DNA of 14,662 bases from Desulfonatronospira sp. (GTDB lineage: Bacteria > Desulfobacterota > Desulfovibrionia > Desulfovibrionales > Desulfonatronovibrionaceae): NCBI GenBank assembly GCA_003563255.1, contig PWSL01000198.1, positions 1-14,662 on the forward strand, in the 5' to 3' direction. Within the stretch, counting starts at the first letter, position 1. Every line of letters begins with the position of its first letter. The notes under the pieces are model-generated. The model made no database searches, had not been told where the DNA came from, and saw only the letters and a list, made by a program, of their open reading frames with translations. Shown here one piece after another: positions 6,616-13,889 of the stretch. A program made the translations under genes and the position numbers.

Positions 6616-6638
6616 GTACAAAAGGTGGACAGGCCTTT
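6551..6638 (+). repeat. Direct repeat copy 2: B1 3' end / B2 5' end
   Basis: Same 88-base unit as 1939-2026 with four substitutions. It marks the right boundary of the interrupting envelope-gene segment. Confidence 0.9.
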
Positions 6639-7072
6639 CCCGGCCAGAGCGATCCTTTTTAATCCAGGCGGCAGTGCTTTTGCCCGTGTTCCGGATTAAA
6701 AGGAGTATGGGGTTTCAAAAGGTTCGATCCCGTCTTGAAAAAGAACCGTCTCAAGCCGGGCAGGTGCCCCGCTCCAGTGATTCTGCCCTGGAAAAAGCCC
6801 GCCAGGCGGCCCGCATGGTGTCAATCGCCGCGGCCCACACCCTGTGCCAGACGTCCTGCCTGGACCGCTCGCTGGTGCTCTGCGTTTTGCTGCGCCGGAT
6901 GGGTATCGACGCTGATCTGCACCTGGGCGTGAAAAAGGATGGCGGCGTTTTTTCGGCCCATGCCTGGGTAGAGCTTGACGGCGAAGTGATAAATGACACA
7001 GCGGATGTGCGGGAGCGGTTCGCTCCCTTTCCCGCACCCGTAACCAAAGCCGGCTCATGCGCGGATATGTAG
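6587..7072 (+). CDS. Transglutaminase-like lasso leader peptidase (B2)
   Basis: A protein of up to 161 residues with the Transglut_core3 fold that cleaves the lasso leader. Catalytic cysteine in TSCLDRSLVLCVLLRRMGID (Cys91), histidine in FSAHAWVELDG (His125), and an aspartate at 131 or 137. The N-terminal KYKRWTGLSRPERSFLIQAAVLLPVF helix is typical of B2. Two starts compete: ATG 6587, preceded by GGTGGA, and TTG 6602. The TTG is conserved in the decayed copy at 1990, where the ATG is ACG, so it may be the ancestral start. The length fits free-standing B2 proteins that need a separate RRE. The adjacent B1 is only a fragment, so the RRE must come from 1707-2003. The nucleotidyltransferase follows on the same strand. 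Confidence 0.92.
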   Translation: MAFCSLIQHKYKRWTGLSRPERSFLIQAAVLLPVFRIKRSMGFQKVRSRLEKEPSQAGQVPRSSDSALEKARQAARMVSIAAAHTLCQTSCLDRSLVLCVLLRRMGIDADLHLGVKKDGGVFSAHAWVELDGEVINDTADVRERFAPFPAPVTKAGSCADM

Positions 7073-7114
7073 AATAATCCTTTGTGCAGACGCAACACCA
7101 GCAGAGACTGCCCC

Positions 7115-8362
7115 ATGCTTAGCCCTCAACCCCTGTCAGATCCCTCCGAAACCAGGGAAGCGCCCCGCCTGCTGGCCGCCCTGGTTACCAGACGCCTGTT
7201 GCCCTCTGAGGTCCCTTCCGGCCAATGGCAAGGTATTACCGAAACCGCCCTGGCCCAGGGTCTTGCCCCCATGCTGTTCTGGGCTGTGAGATCATCCGGC
7301 ATGGACCCGGAATCCATTGAAAACGGATCAGCCATCGCCGCCTCCGCCCGCCAGGCCGCTTTGGCGGATATCCTCATGGAAGAGGCCGTGAAAAATGTTT
7401 CCCGGGCCTTTTCATCCGCCAGGATTCCAGCCGTATGGCTCAAGGGCGCGGCCCTGGCCCGCACCGTGTATCCCCAGTCCTGCCTGCGACCCATGGGGGA
7501 TCTGGATGTACTGGTTCCCTTTGATCAGCGTGAGCAGGCCCTGGAGACCCTGTTCACCCTGGGCTATGAGCTTGATACCCGCAGCATTCTGCCTCAGGTG
7601 GATCCAGCGGTCCTGGAAAAGCGCAAGGGCAGGGATGAGGTATACGCAAAAAAATTGTGTGTACATCATTTTGTGCTTAAGGGCGGCCGGTCTGATAAAG
7701 TTTTGCTGGAGCTGCATTTCGGGCTTCGTTGCCACAACAACAGCCTGCTGCTTCCTGAAAAACACATGCAGGGGTTTTTTCAGCACACCCGGTCCCTGTT
7801 ACTGGATGACCAGACGAGCATTACGGTTTTGCTGCCCGAGGCCCACCTGCCCTACCTGGCCGTTCACAGCATTGTTCAACACGGGGGGGAAGGTGCCAGT
7901 CTCATGCGCGATCTGGATATGCACCTGCTCATAACCAAAAACGATCTGCACTGGCCGGCAGTCATCCACCAGGCGGCAGCCCTGGGGTGGACGGGCGCTG
8001 TCTACCGGGCCCTGGAAAGGGCGGTTGAATCCTTTGCCACTCCGGTGCCCCCATGGGTATTGGAAGAGCTGGTCCACAGGCGGCCGGATCACGAAGACCC
8101 CTTCATGATTGAAAAGAGGCATAGCCCGGGATACCGGTGGGTAGTGGCCCGAAACACCCTTGCCCGTTTGCCTGTCCGGGAAAAGATGCGCTTTATTGCT
8201 GAAAGGCTTTTCCCGTATGCTGATTTCATGCGCGCCCGCTACGCGGTGCCGCAGGACCGGGCAGTATGGCCCTATTACCCCTACCGGTGGTTTGATCAGG
8301 GCAGGGTCATTGGTCATGCCATAGCTAGACGAATCCGCGCGCCAAAGGGCAAAAAACCATGA
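7115..8362 (+). CDS. Nucleotidyltransferase family protein (NTP_transf_5) of lasso cluster
   Basis: A 415-residue protein. Core motif at residues 109-135: LKGAALARTVYPQSC followed by RPMGDLDVLV, where the DLD aspartates would bind metal as in polymerase-beta-type nucleotidyltransferases. The remainder is helical, with HLPYLAVHSIVQHGG and MRDLDMHLL as in the family (Pfam NTP_transf_5). Members occur in kinase-containing lasso clusters. In the pseudomycoidin system such a protein was reported to act on the phosphorylated peptide, adding sugar units to the phosphate. ATG 7115 is preferred; a TTG at 7082 would add 11 residues. The last four bases (ATGA) overlap the cyclase start, implying translational coupling. 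Family is confident; the reaction is inferred. Confidence 0.88.
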   Translation: MLSPQPLSDPSETREAPRLLAALVTRRLLPSEVPSGQWQGITETALAQGLAPMLFWAVRSSGMDPESIENGSAIAASARQAALADILMEEAVKNVSRAFSSARIPAVWLKGAALARTVYPQSCLRPMGDLDVLVPFDQREQALETLFTLGYELDTRSILPQVDPAVLEKRKGRDEVYAKKLCVHHFVLKGGRSDKVLLELHFGLRCHNNSLLLPEKHMQGFFQHTRSLLLDDQTSITVLLPEAHLPYLAVHSIVQHGGEGASLMRDLDMHLLITKNDLHWPAVIHQAAALGWTGAVYRALERAVESFATPVPPWVLEELVHRRPDHEDPFMIEKRHSPGYRWVVARNTLARLPVREKMRFIAERLFPYADFMRARYAVPQDRAVWPYYPYRWFDQGRVIGHAIARRIRAPKGKKP

Positions 8363-10281
8363 GTGGCATCCTGGGCATATTCAACATATCCGGTGAGCCT
8401 GCAGCCATGGAGGACCTGCAGCGGATGGCCGTGCCCCTTGAGCGCCGCGGGCCGGATGGGACGCGCCTTTGGCAAAATGGGCAGACCGGCCTGGGGCACA
8501 CACTTCTGGCAACCACACCCGAGTCGCTCCATGAACATCTTCCCCTTGTCCATGACGCGTCCGGCTGCGTCATCACGGCCGATGCCCGCCTGGACAACCG
8601 TGACGACTTACTGGCCAGGCTTTCATTGACAGAAAACAACCCAGGCCGCATTGGTGATGCGCGCATAATCCTCCAAGCTTACCTTGCGTGGGGAGAAGAT
8701 TGCGTAAAGCGTTTTTTGGGAGACTATGCGTTTGCCGTCTGGAATCCGGCTGAAAAAACGCTCTTCTGCGGCCGGGATCATTTCGGCATGCGCCCCTTGT
8801 ATTACCATTATTCACCGGGCCGGTTCCTGGCATTTGCCTCTGAACCCAAGGCCATCCTGAAGCTGCCGCAGGTCCCTTACCGTATCAACGAGGGTCGGAT
8901 AGCTGATTATCTGGTCAGCCAACTGGAAGGCCTCGACAGGACCAGCACCTTTTTTGAAGACGTCTTCCGCTCGCCCCCGGCGAATACCATGACGGTAACT
9001 CCCCATGGCATGCGGCACCGCCGTTACTGGACCCTGGAGCCCGGCCCGGAGCTGCGCCTGTCCTCAGATGAAGCTTATGCCGAGGCTTTTCTGGATGTGT
9101 TTACAAAAGCGGTCTCCTGCCGCCTCCGGGGGGCCGGACCGGTGGGTGCCATGCTAAGCGGCGGTATGGACTCTGGATCTGTAGTAGCCGTGGCCCGGAA
9201 AATACTGGCTGATCAAGGCCGCGGACCGCTGCCCACAGTTTCCGCTGTGGGACCAAATCCCGAAACCTGCGTTGAAACCCGCACCATTTATGCCGCCCTA
9301 ACCATGGATAACCTGGACCCCTATATAATTAATTATGATCAGCTTGACGACCTCATGCCGGAACTGGCAGAATTGACCTGGAATCTGGATGAACCCTTTG
9401 ACAATCACATGACCTTGTTGCGAGCCATTTATCTGGCTGCTCACCGCAAGGGGATCAGGGTTATGCTGGACGGGGTGGGCGGAGACATTGTACTTTCCCA
9501 CGGCAGTCACATTGCCAGACTGCTTCGGGCGGGACACTGGCTGACAGCCTGGCGCGAAGCCGTCGGTCTGAGCGGCTTTTGGGGCGGGCACTATCCGGCC
9601 TGGCGAAGAATGTATCAAGGGGCAAAATCAGCGTTTGCCCCGGAGCTGATACGGCGACTGCACCGCGGGTTTTTAAAACACAGGGTTCAGCAGCGGAAGC
9701 TGCGGGAGAACATCCGCGCTTCACTGATCAGCCCGTCTTTTGCCAGGCGCGTGGCCCTGGGAGAGCGCCTGCAGACCATGAACGGGGGAAAACCTGAGGG
9801 ATTAAGGGAAAGCTATGGCCGGGAACGCGCGCGCGCCATAGACCACAATTTTCTTATTGTCGGGCGCGAGCGCTACGACCGCACGGCTTCCGCTCTTGCC
9901 GTGGAACCGCGCGACCCCTTTCTGGATTTGAGGGTGGTGGACTTTTGTCTAACCATGCCGGGAAGCCAGATACTTTCCAAAGGCTGGCCCAAGGCGGTCC
10001 TGCGCCGGGCCATGGAAGGACTGCTCCCGGAACCGGTACGCTGGCGGCGGGGCAAAGAGCACCTGGGCTGGCAATATACAGCTGCGCTGATGGCATATAT
10101 GAAAGAGGGCATGCGTATTGACATTGAAGCCAAATGGAATATAATGCAGCCATATCTGGACTCAGATACGCTCAGCTCAGCCTGGAATGATTATTTTGAT
10201 AAATCCGATTCCGCCAGGGCGGAAAGAGTAAACGAAGCGGTCCATCTGTCTGCCTGGCTTCATAGCCAGGCGTGGCGGTAA
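8359..10281 (+). CDS. Asparagine-synthetase-like lasso cyclase (C)
   Basis: A 640-residue homologue of asparagine synthetase B. The N-terminal glutamine-amidotransferase-like domain (residues 1 to about 210; ERRGPDG, GDYAFAVWN, GRDHFGMRPLYY) lacks the catalytic Cys2: the protein begins MSGILGIF, so Ser replaces Cys and glutaminase activity is unlikely. The synthetase domain has the PP-loop SGGMDS at 267-272 and LDGVGGDIVLSHG near 370. It would adenylate the Glu side chain of the core and let the N-terminal amine attack it to form the macrolactam. Loss of Cys2 is common in lasso C proteins. It overlaps the nucleotidyltransferase by 4 bases and is followed 35 bases later by the precursor gene. 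Very confident for family; confident for role because of B1, B2 and A. Confidence 0.95.
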   Translation: MSGILGIFNISGEPAAMEDLQRMAVPLERRGPDGTRLWQNGQTGLGHTLLATTPESLHEHLPLVHDASGCVITADARLDNRDDLLARLSLTENNPGRIGDARIILQAYLAWGEDCVKRFLGDYAFAVWNPAEKTLFCGRDHFGMRPLYYHYSPGRFLAFASEPKAILKLPQVPYRINEGRIADYLVSQLEGLDRTSTFFEDVFRSPPANTMTVTPHGMRHRRYWTLEPGPELRLSSDEAYAEAFLDVFTKAVSCRLRGAGPVGAMLSGGMDSGSVVAVARKILADQGRGPLPTVSAVGPNPETCVETRTIYAALTMDNLDPYIINYDQLDDLMPELAELTWNLDEPFDNHMTLLRAIYLAAHRKGIRVMLDGVGGDIVLSHGSHIARLLRAGHWLTAWREAVGLSGFWGGHYPAWRRMYQGAKSAFAPELIRRLHRGFLKHRVQQRKLRENIRASLISPSFARRVALGERLQTMNGGKPEGLRESYGRERARAIDHNFLIVGRERYDRTASALAVEPRDPFLDLRVVDFCLTMPGSQILSKGWPKAVLRRAMEGLLPEPVRWRRGKEHLGWQYTAALMAYMKEGMRIDIEAKWNIMQPYLDSDTLSSAWNDYFDKSDSARAERVNEAVHLSAWLHSQAWR

Positions 10282-10302
10282 CCCTTGGAAATGTTTAGTT
10301 TA

Positions 10303-10310
10303 AAAGGAGA
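10303..10310 (+). promoter_or_regulatory. Strong ribosome-binding site of the precursor gene
   Basis: AAAGGAGA ends six bases before the ATG at 10317. It is the best Shine-Dalgarno sequence in the lasso operon and decides the precursor start. This fits the need for more precursor than enzyme. Confidence 0.8.
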
Positions 10311-10316
10311 TCAAAA

Positions 10317-10496
10317 ATGACTCACAACTCTGAAGACCGGAAACAGCTGGAAGAACAATCCCATGGACACACCTACCATGCACCGAAACTTACCATCTAT
10401 GGCGCCATGCGTGATTTGACTGCAGCAGGGACAAATACTAGAGCAAGGGAGACAGATTTTCAAAACCCTTCTGGACAAGGAGTACCAAGACCTTAA
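10317..10496 (+). CDS. Lasso peptide precursor (A)
   Basis: A 59-residue peptide, too short for most gene callers. The leader (residues 1-36) holds the full lasso recognition motif: Y20-x2-P23-x-L25-x3-G29-x5-T35 (YHAPKLTIYGAMRDLT). With Thr35 at position -2, as in most precursors, the core is residues 37-59. It begins AGTNTRARE and ends GQGVPRP, with a 9-residue ring from Ala1 to Glu9. If cleavage is one residue later, the core starts with Gly and Glu45 is position 8, giving an 8-residue ring. Both are permitted sizes. The tail contains one Phe, one Val and an Arg but few bulky plug residues. The last residue is Pro, not the Ser that paeninodin-type kinases phosphorylate. It sits 35 bases behind the cyclase with a strong ribosome site. 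Confidence 0.93.
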   Translation: MTHNSEDRKQLEEQSHGHTYHAPKLTIYGAMRDLTAAGTNTRARETDFQNPSGQGVPRP

Positions 10497-10608
10497 TTTG
10501 ACTTACTCCCATATACTTTTAAACAAAACATTTTGAATCAAGCTTTCAGCGTGGCAGACCCGACAAATATGCCAAGGACGCAACAATAAAGACTTGAAGA
10601 AGATGAAT

Positions 10609-10637
10609 TGTCCAAAATCTGGATATTATTTTGGACA
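10609..10637. terminator. Perfect 10-bp inverted repeat after the precursor
   Basis: TGTCCAAAAT (10609-10618) and ATTTTGGACA (10628-10637) enclose nine bases, about 110 bases after the precursor stop. It could end or attenuate the B2-A transcript, or be an operator. No T-run follows, so intrinsic termination is not certain. The rest of 10497-10750 shows no gene. Confidence 0.45.
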
Positions 10638-10752
10638 GGTTGTACATTCATTTGTCTCCCATTTCGTTTGATTACCGGCAAATGAAAGTACATCAATCTT
10701 TTCGTTTCTTCCTTGTCGCCTTTGTGGCCTGAAGTAATCTTCTAGTGCTTGA

Positions 10753-10878
10753 AACCCGGTTCATCGCTGGCAGTCGTATGCCGGCAGCCCGACCCTGCTC
10801 CTGGCCAAAACAGAAGCCGGTTCTCTGTTGCCATTTCCTGAACTGGCCGATTTTTCTATTGACAATAATGGACGACAG
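10753..10878 (+). pseudogene. Remnant of a second HPr-kinase-like N-terminus
   Basis: In one open frame the sequence reads HRWQSYAG, then TEAGSLLPFPELADFSIDNNG. The intact kinase downstream reads HQWVFPDG and TDTGYLLRFPGMADFEVSSDG in the same order: about 11 of 21 identical over the second block. A stop (10750-10752) lies just upstream, and after 10878 the similarity fades with no P-loop. This is a decayed, divergent kinase copy or a fused fragment. A 61-codon frame from TTG 10828 is part of it and not a separate gene. Confidence 0.65.
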
Positions 10879-10999
10879 AGAAATGCCATGTCCCCGCTGA
10901 GCAGGCCATTCTCTGAGACTGAGACTACCTTAGTCTTTTTTTCATCGTCAGGGAGAATTTCACGTTTTGCTTTGCAGCTATGGACAAGGATAAGGTTTC

Positions 11000-11854
11000 G
11001 TGATCAATTTTAAATTACTGGACCAACGCGATCAATTATCGATAGAAAAAAAACCATTTCACCAGTGGGTTTTCCCCGATGGGGTATTGTGGACAGCCTT
11101 TTACCGCACAGATACGGGCTATCTCCTGCGCTTTCCGGGTATGGCGGATTTTGAAGTTTCCTCAGACGGCTCACTTGTTATTTGCCGCCCCGCGCCGGAT
11201 GTGCCGGAAGAGACAGCAAAGCATCTGTATTTGAATCAGGTGTTGCCGCTGGCATTGAGCAAACTGGGAAAACTTGTTTTCCATGCCGGCACTGTAGAAA
11301 TAGCCGGCATGGCTTTCGCTTTTGTCGGGGAAGCCGGCAGAGGGAAATCCACTTTAACAGCCTCTTTTGCCAGAAACGGTTTTCGTTTTCTCACCGATGA
11401 CGGGCTGGTTCTGGAGGTTGCAGACGGTGGATACCAGGCCGTGCCCAGTCATCCTTCAATTCGGCTGTGGGCTGACAGCGAGAAGGCCCTAATTCCACCT
11501 GGCGCAGAAATGGCACCAGCTGTTAATTATACCTCCAAATCAAGGTTTATGGCCGGCGCAGGTATAGCCTTTTGCAATCAGGCTCTACCGTTGCGCCGGG
11601 TTTATTTTTTGGGTGACGGCAGCGCCCAGGCAATTGATTTTAAGCCCCTGGGCGGTGCCGATGCATTGGTGGAACTGGTAAAACACTCATTTCTGCTGGA
11701 TATTGAGGATCATCACCTGCTGGCTGACCAGTTTGATCATCTGGCAAGGCTGGCTAATCAACCGATTCATTTTCGACTGGATTATCCCCGGAGATATGAG
11801 GATCTGGCAATGGTCCGGCAGTCAATTGTGGAGCATGTGAACGGTCATTTTTAG
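11000..11854 (+). CDS. HPr-kinase-like lasso-associated kinase
   Basis: A 284-residue protein resembling the HPr serine kinase C-terminal domain. Walker A is GEAGRGKST at 110-118, an HAG motif lies at 95-97 and LTDDG at 131-135. The C-terminal half carries the PSHPSIRLW segment typical of these small-molecule or RiPP kinases. The start is GTG at 11000, with AAGG four bases before it. In paeninodin-type clusters the homologue phosphorylates the C-terminal Ser of the precursor. The precursor here has no C-terminal Ser, so the substrate must differ (Ser16 or a Thr of the core) or the target is another molecule. It is separated from A by about 500 bases containing a decayed kinase fragment, so it may have its own promoter. 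Confidence 0.87.
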   Translation: MINFKLLDQRDQLSIEKKPFHQWVFPDGVLWTAFYRTDTGYLLRFPGMADFEVSSDGSLVICRPAPDVPEETAKHLYLNQVLPLALSKLGKLVFHAGTVEIAGMAFAFVGEAGRGKSTLTASFARNGFRFLTDDGLVLEVADGGYQAVPSHPSIRLWADSEKALIPPGAEMAPAVNYTSKSRFMAGAGIAFCNQALPLRRVYFLGDGSAQAIDFKPLGGADALVELVKHSFLLDIEDHHLLADQFDHLARLANQPIHFRLDYPRRYEDLAMVRQSIVEHVNGHF

Positions 11855-11874
11855 AAGAAGGTTATTTACAGGGG

Positions 11875-12000
11875 ATGAATAAACCCACCGGCTACAGCCT
11901 CACCGGATACGGTGACATGATAAACGACCAGGCCCGCATGGCGCCTTATGTCCAGGCCCTTGGCCGGGCAGGAGAACTCGCGGAAAAATACCGCCGGTGA
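11875..12000 (+). pseudogene. N-terminal stump of a SAM-dependent methyltransferase
   Basis: Forty-one codons. TGYSLTGYGDMINDQARMAPYVQAL resembles the segment that precedes motif I in PRMT-like class I methyltransferases (typically SLxxYGxMIxDxxRxxAYxxAL). The SAM-binding glycine loop that should follow is missing; instead GRAGELAEKYRR and a stop appear. The sequence around the break is shared with 2299-2395. It starts 20 bases after the kinase, where a tailoring methyltransferase could once have been. Not functional as it stands. Confidence 0.6.
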
Positions 12001-12049
12001 TTCTACGGTGTTCAACCTGCTTAAAACCTACCAGCCGGCAGCCATACAT
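11948..12049 (+). repeat. About 95-bp repeat shared with 2299-2395
   Basis: CCTTGGCCGGGC, CGGAAAAATACCGCCGGTGATT and CAGCCGGCAG occur in the same order and spacing in both places, roughly three-quarters identical overall. Both copies are gene debris at the edge of lasso-cluster DNA. The frame before the stop is kept better than the sequence after it. Confidence 0.75.
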
Positions 12050-12071
12050 GGGGACTTATCCTTATCTTGGA

Positions 12072-13880
12072 CTATTCTTTCTTGTTGTCTAAACCCCTGG
12101 CCATGTTTCTGAACTGATCGCTTTTCTTTATCAGCTCATCATAAGTTCCCTGGGCCTTTACCTGACCGTGATCAAAAAGGTAAATCCGGTCGCAGCCCAT
12201 GACAGTGGTTAACCTGTGGGCGATGATAATTATGGTTCTCTCCCCCTTCATCCTCATGATGGCCTGCAAAACGTATTTTTCGGTTAGATTATCCAGGGCA
12301 GAGGTGGCTTCATCCAGGACCAGCACTTTTGGATCGTGGTACAGGGCCCTGGCAATACCTATACGCTGGCGCTGCCCGCCGGACAGACGCACCCCGCGTT
12401 CTCCCACAAAGGTGTCATAGCCGTTGGGCATGTCCTGAATCACAAAATCATGCAGCTCAGCGATCCTGGCAGCATTTTCAACCGCATCTCTGTCAATCTG
12501 CTCCGGCGGAACACCAAAAGCGATGTTGGCCGCCACTGTATTGTCACTCAGGTATATCTGCTGAGGCACATAACCCAGGCTCTGCTGCCAGGAACGGACA
12601 TTGTCGGCATTGATGGGTGTTTCATCAACAAGCAGGCGCCCTTTTTCCGGAATGAGCAGACCCAGAATTATATCCACGGTGGTGGTCTTTCCGGAACCTG
12701 TGCTGCCCACCAGTCCAACAGTTGTTTTGGCTGGAATCTTCAGATTTATCCTGTTCAGGGCAGGAATCCGGGCTTCGGGATAGGTAAAGCTGATATCCTC
12801 CAGGATAATGGCTGACCCGGGGTACAATGGCTCAGCCCGGGGATCCGGGGTGGTGCTCTGATTCTGCTCAAATTCCAGAATATCCTTATACATTTCATCA
12901 AGAGCCGGAAGGCCGAACCTGAGCTGGGCCATAAGCTGATAAACCCGCTGCAAAGCGGGCATAAGCCGGTAACCGGCAAAAGCATATACACCCAGTATGG
13001 GCAGGATCATGCTGAAGTGTTCATGGGTTCTGAACAGGTACATGGCGATGAGCAGTATGCCCCCGAAAGCCATGATTTCCATGAAATAGCGCGGCAGCAT
13101 CCCGGCTATGCTGCTGTTGGTCTGGTGTCTGGCAAACCGGGAAGAAGGGCTGGCATAACGGCTGAAAAAAGAATCCTCCCGGCCGAAGACTTTTACTTCC
13201 TTGATCCCGCCCAGAGCCTCCTGGGCTTCCTGATAACGCTGTCTGTTGGCAACCACCCGGTCTGCGCCGATACGGGAAAGGTATGGCCTGAGAACGACAT
13301 ATATCAGCACATATGCACCGCCAAGGATCAAAGCGACCATGAGGGCCAGGCCCGGATCCACCACTACCAGCAGGATTATGAGAAAAAGGGCCAGAGCGCA
13401 TTGGGCCATGAGATGCATGCATGGAACCATGACCCCATGGACCACGAATTCGGCCTCGATGAGAACGCTCTTGCCCAGGTCCGCGCTGTGCCGGTTCAAA
13501 AACCAGCTGTAGGGACGGCCCAGATACCCCTTCAGAAGACGGCAGGACAGGGAGTGAACGCGCGTATTGGTGAAACTGAGCATGGCCCATGAAGTCAGCG
13601 CCTTGAAAATAATAGAAATTACCAGGACTCCAAAAACCACCAGACCCAGAAAAAAGAGAAAACTTCGGGGTTCTGTAAAACCCAGCCCATCATAAACTGC
13701 AAAGAGCCAGCGGTTAGTCTCCACAACCTCAGGATTACCCAGTACAGACATAAAGGGTATGATGGAAGCCACCCCGGCGGTCTCCAGAAATGCCATGACC
13801 AGGGTCATGAACAAAAGGAGATATCCTTTGCGGCGCTCTTGTATGGACAGAAGGAAGAGGATTTTTCTAAGTGTGGACAT
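12072..13880 (-). CDS. ABC exporter, fused membrane and ATPase domains
   Basis: A 602-residue half-transporter. Six membrane segments lie in the first 320 residues; the first part (LETAGVASIIPFMSVLGNPEVV) resembles PglK-like lipid-linked oligosaccharide flippases. ATPase motifs are Walker A GSTGSGKTT near 389, Q-loop YVPQQ, signature LSGGQRQR near 498, Walker B VLVLDEATSALD and H-loop IIAHRL near 554. ATG 13880 is chosen because the alternative TTG at 13904 lies in transposase remnant DNA. It is convergent to the kinase. Lasso exporters (D proteins) have this architecture, yet the N-terminus and the minus-strand orientation shared with the envelope genes also fit a glycolipid flippase. No peptidase domain is present. 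Transporter class is certain; the substrate is open. Confidence 0.9.
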   Translation of the reverse strand: MSTLRKILFLLSIQERRKGYLLLFMTLVMAFLETAGVASIIPFMSVLGNPEVVETNRWLFAVYDGLGFTEPRSFLFFLGLVVFGVLVISIIFKALTSWAMLSFTNTRVHSLSCRLLKGYLGRPYSWFLNRHSADLGKSVLIEAEFVVHGVMVPCMHLMAQCALALFLIILLVVVDPGLALMVALILGGAYVLIYVVLRPYLSRIGADRVVANRQRYQEAQEALGGIKEVKVFGREDSFFSRYASPSSRFARHQTNSSIAGMLPRYFMEIMAFGGILLIAMYLFRTHEHFSMILPILGVYAFAGYRLMPALQRVYQLMAQLRFGLPALDEMYKDILEFEQNQSTTPDPRAEPLYPGSAIILEDISFTYPEARIPALNRINLKIPAKTTVGLVGSTGSGKTTTVDIILGLLIPEKGRLLVDETPINADNVRSWQQSLGYVPQQIYLSDNTVAANIAFGVPPEQIDRDAVENAARIAELHDFVIQDMPNGYDTFVGERGVRLSGGQRQRIGIARALYHDPKVLVLDEATSALDNLTEKYVLQAIMRMKGERTIIIIAHRLTTVMGCDRIYLFDHGQVKAQGTYDELIKKSDQFRNMARGLDNKKE

Positions 13881-13889
13881 TGGTAATTT

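Noticed and set aside
7799..8317. 172-codon minus-strand frame
   Set aside because: Antisense to the nucleotidyltransferase in GC-rich DNA; no ribosome site or recognisable domain.
8359..10281. Genuine asparagine synthetase for amino-acid metabolism
   Set aside because: Cys2 of the glutaminase site is Ser, and the gene is coupled to B2, nucleotidyltransferase and a precursor with a lasso leader motif.
10609..10637. Possible second IS4 fragment because TCCAAAATCTGGATA also occurs in the transposase remnant at 14141-14155
   Set aside because: Only about 15 bases match, and the translation diverges at once on both sides; an independent inverted repeat explains the sequence.
13017..13592. 191-codon plus-strand frame inside the exporter
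   Set aside because: Antisense shadow of the ABC transporter membrane domain; no family resemblance, and the minus-strand frame has full ABC motifs.
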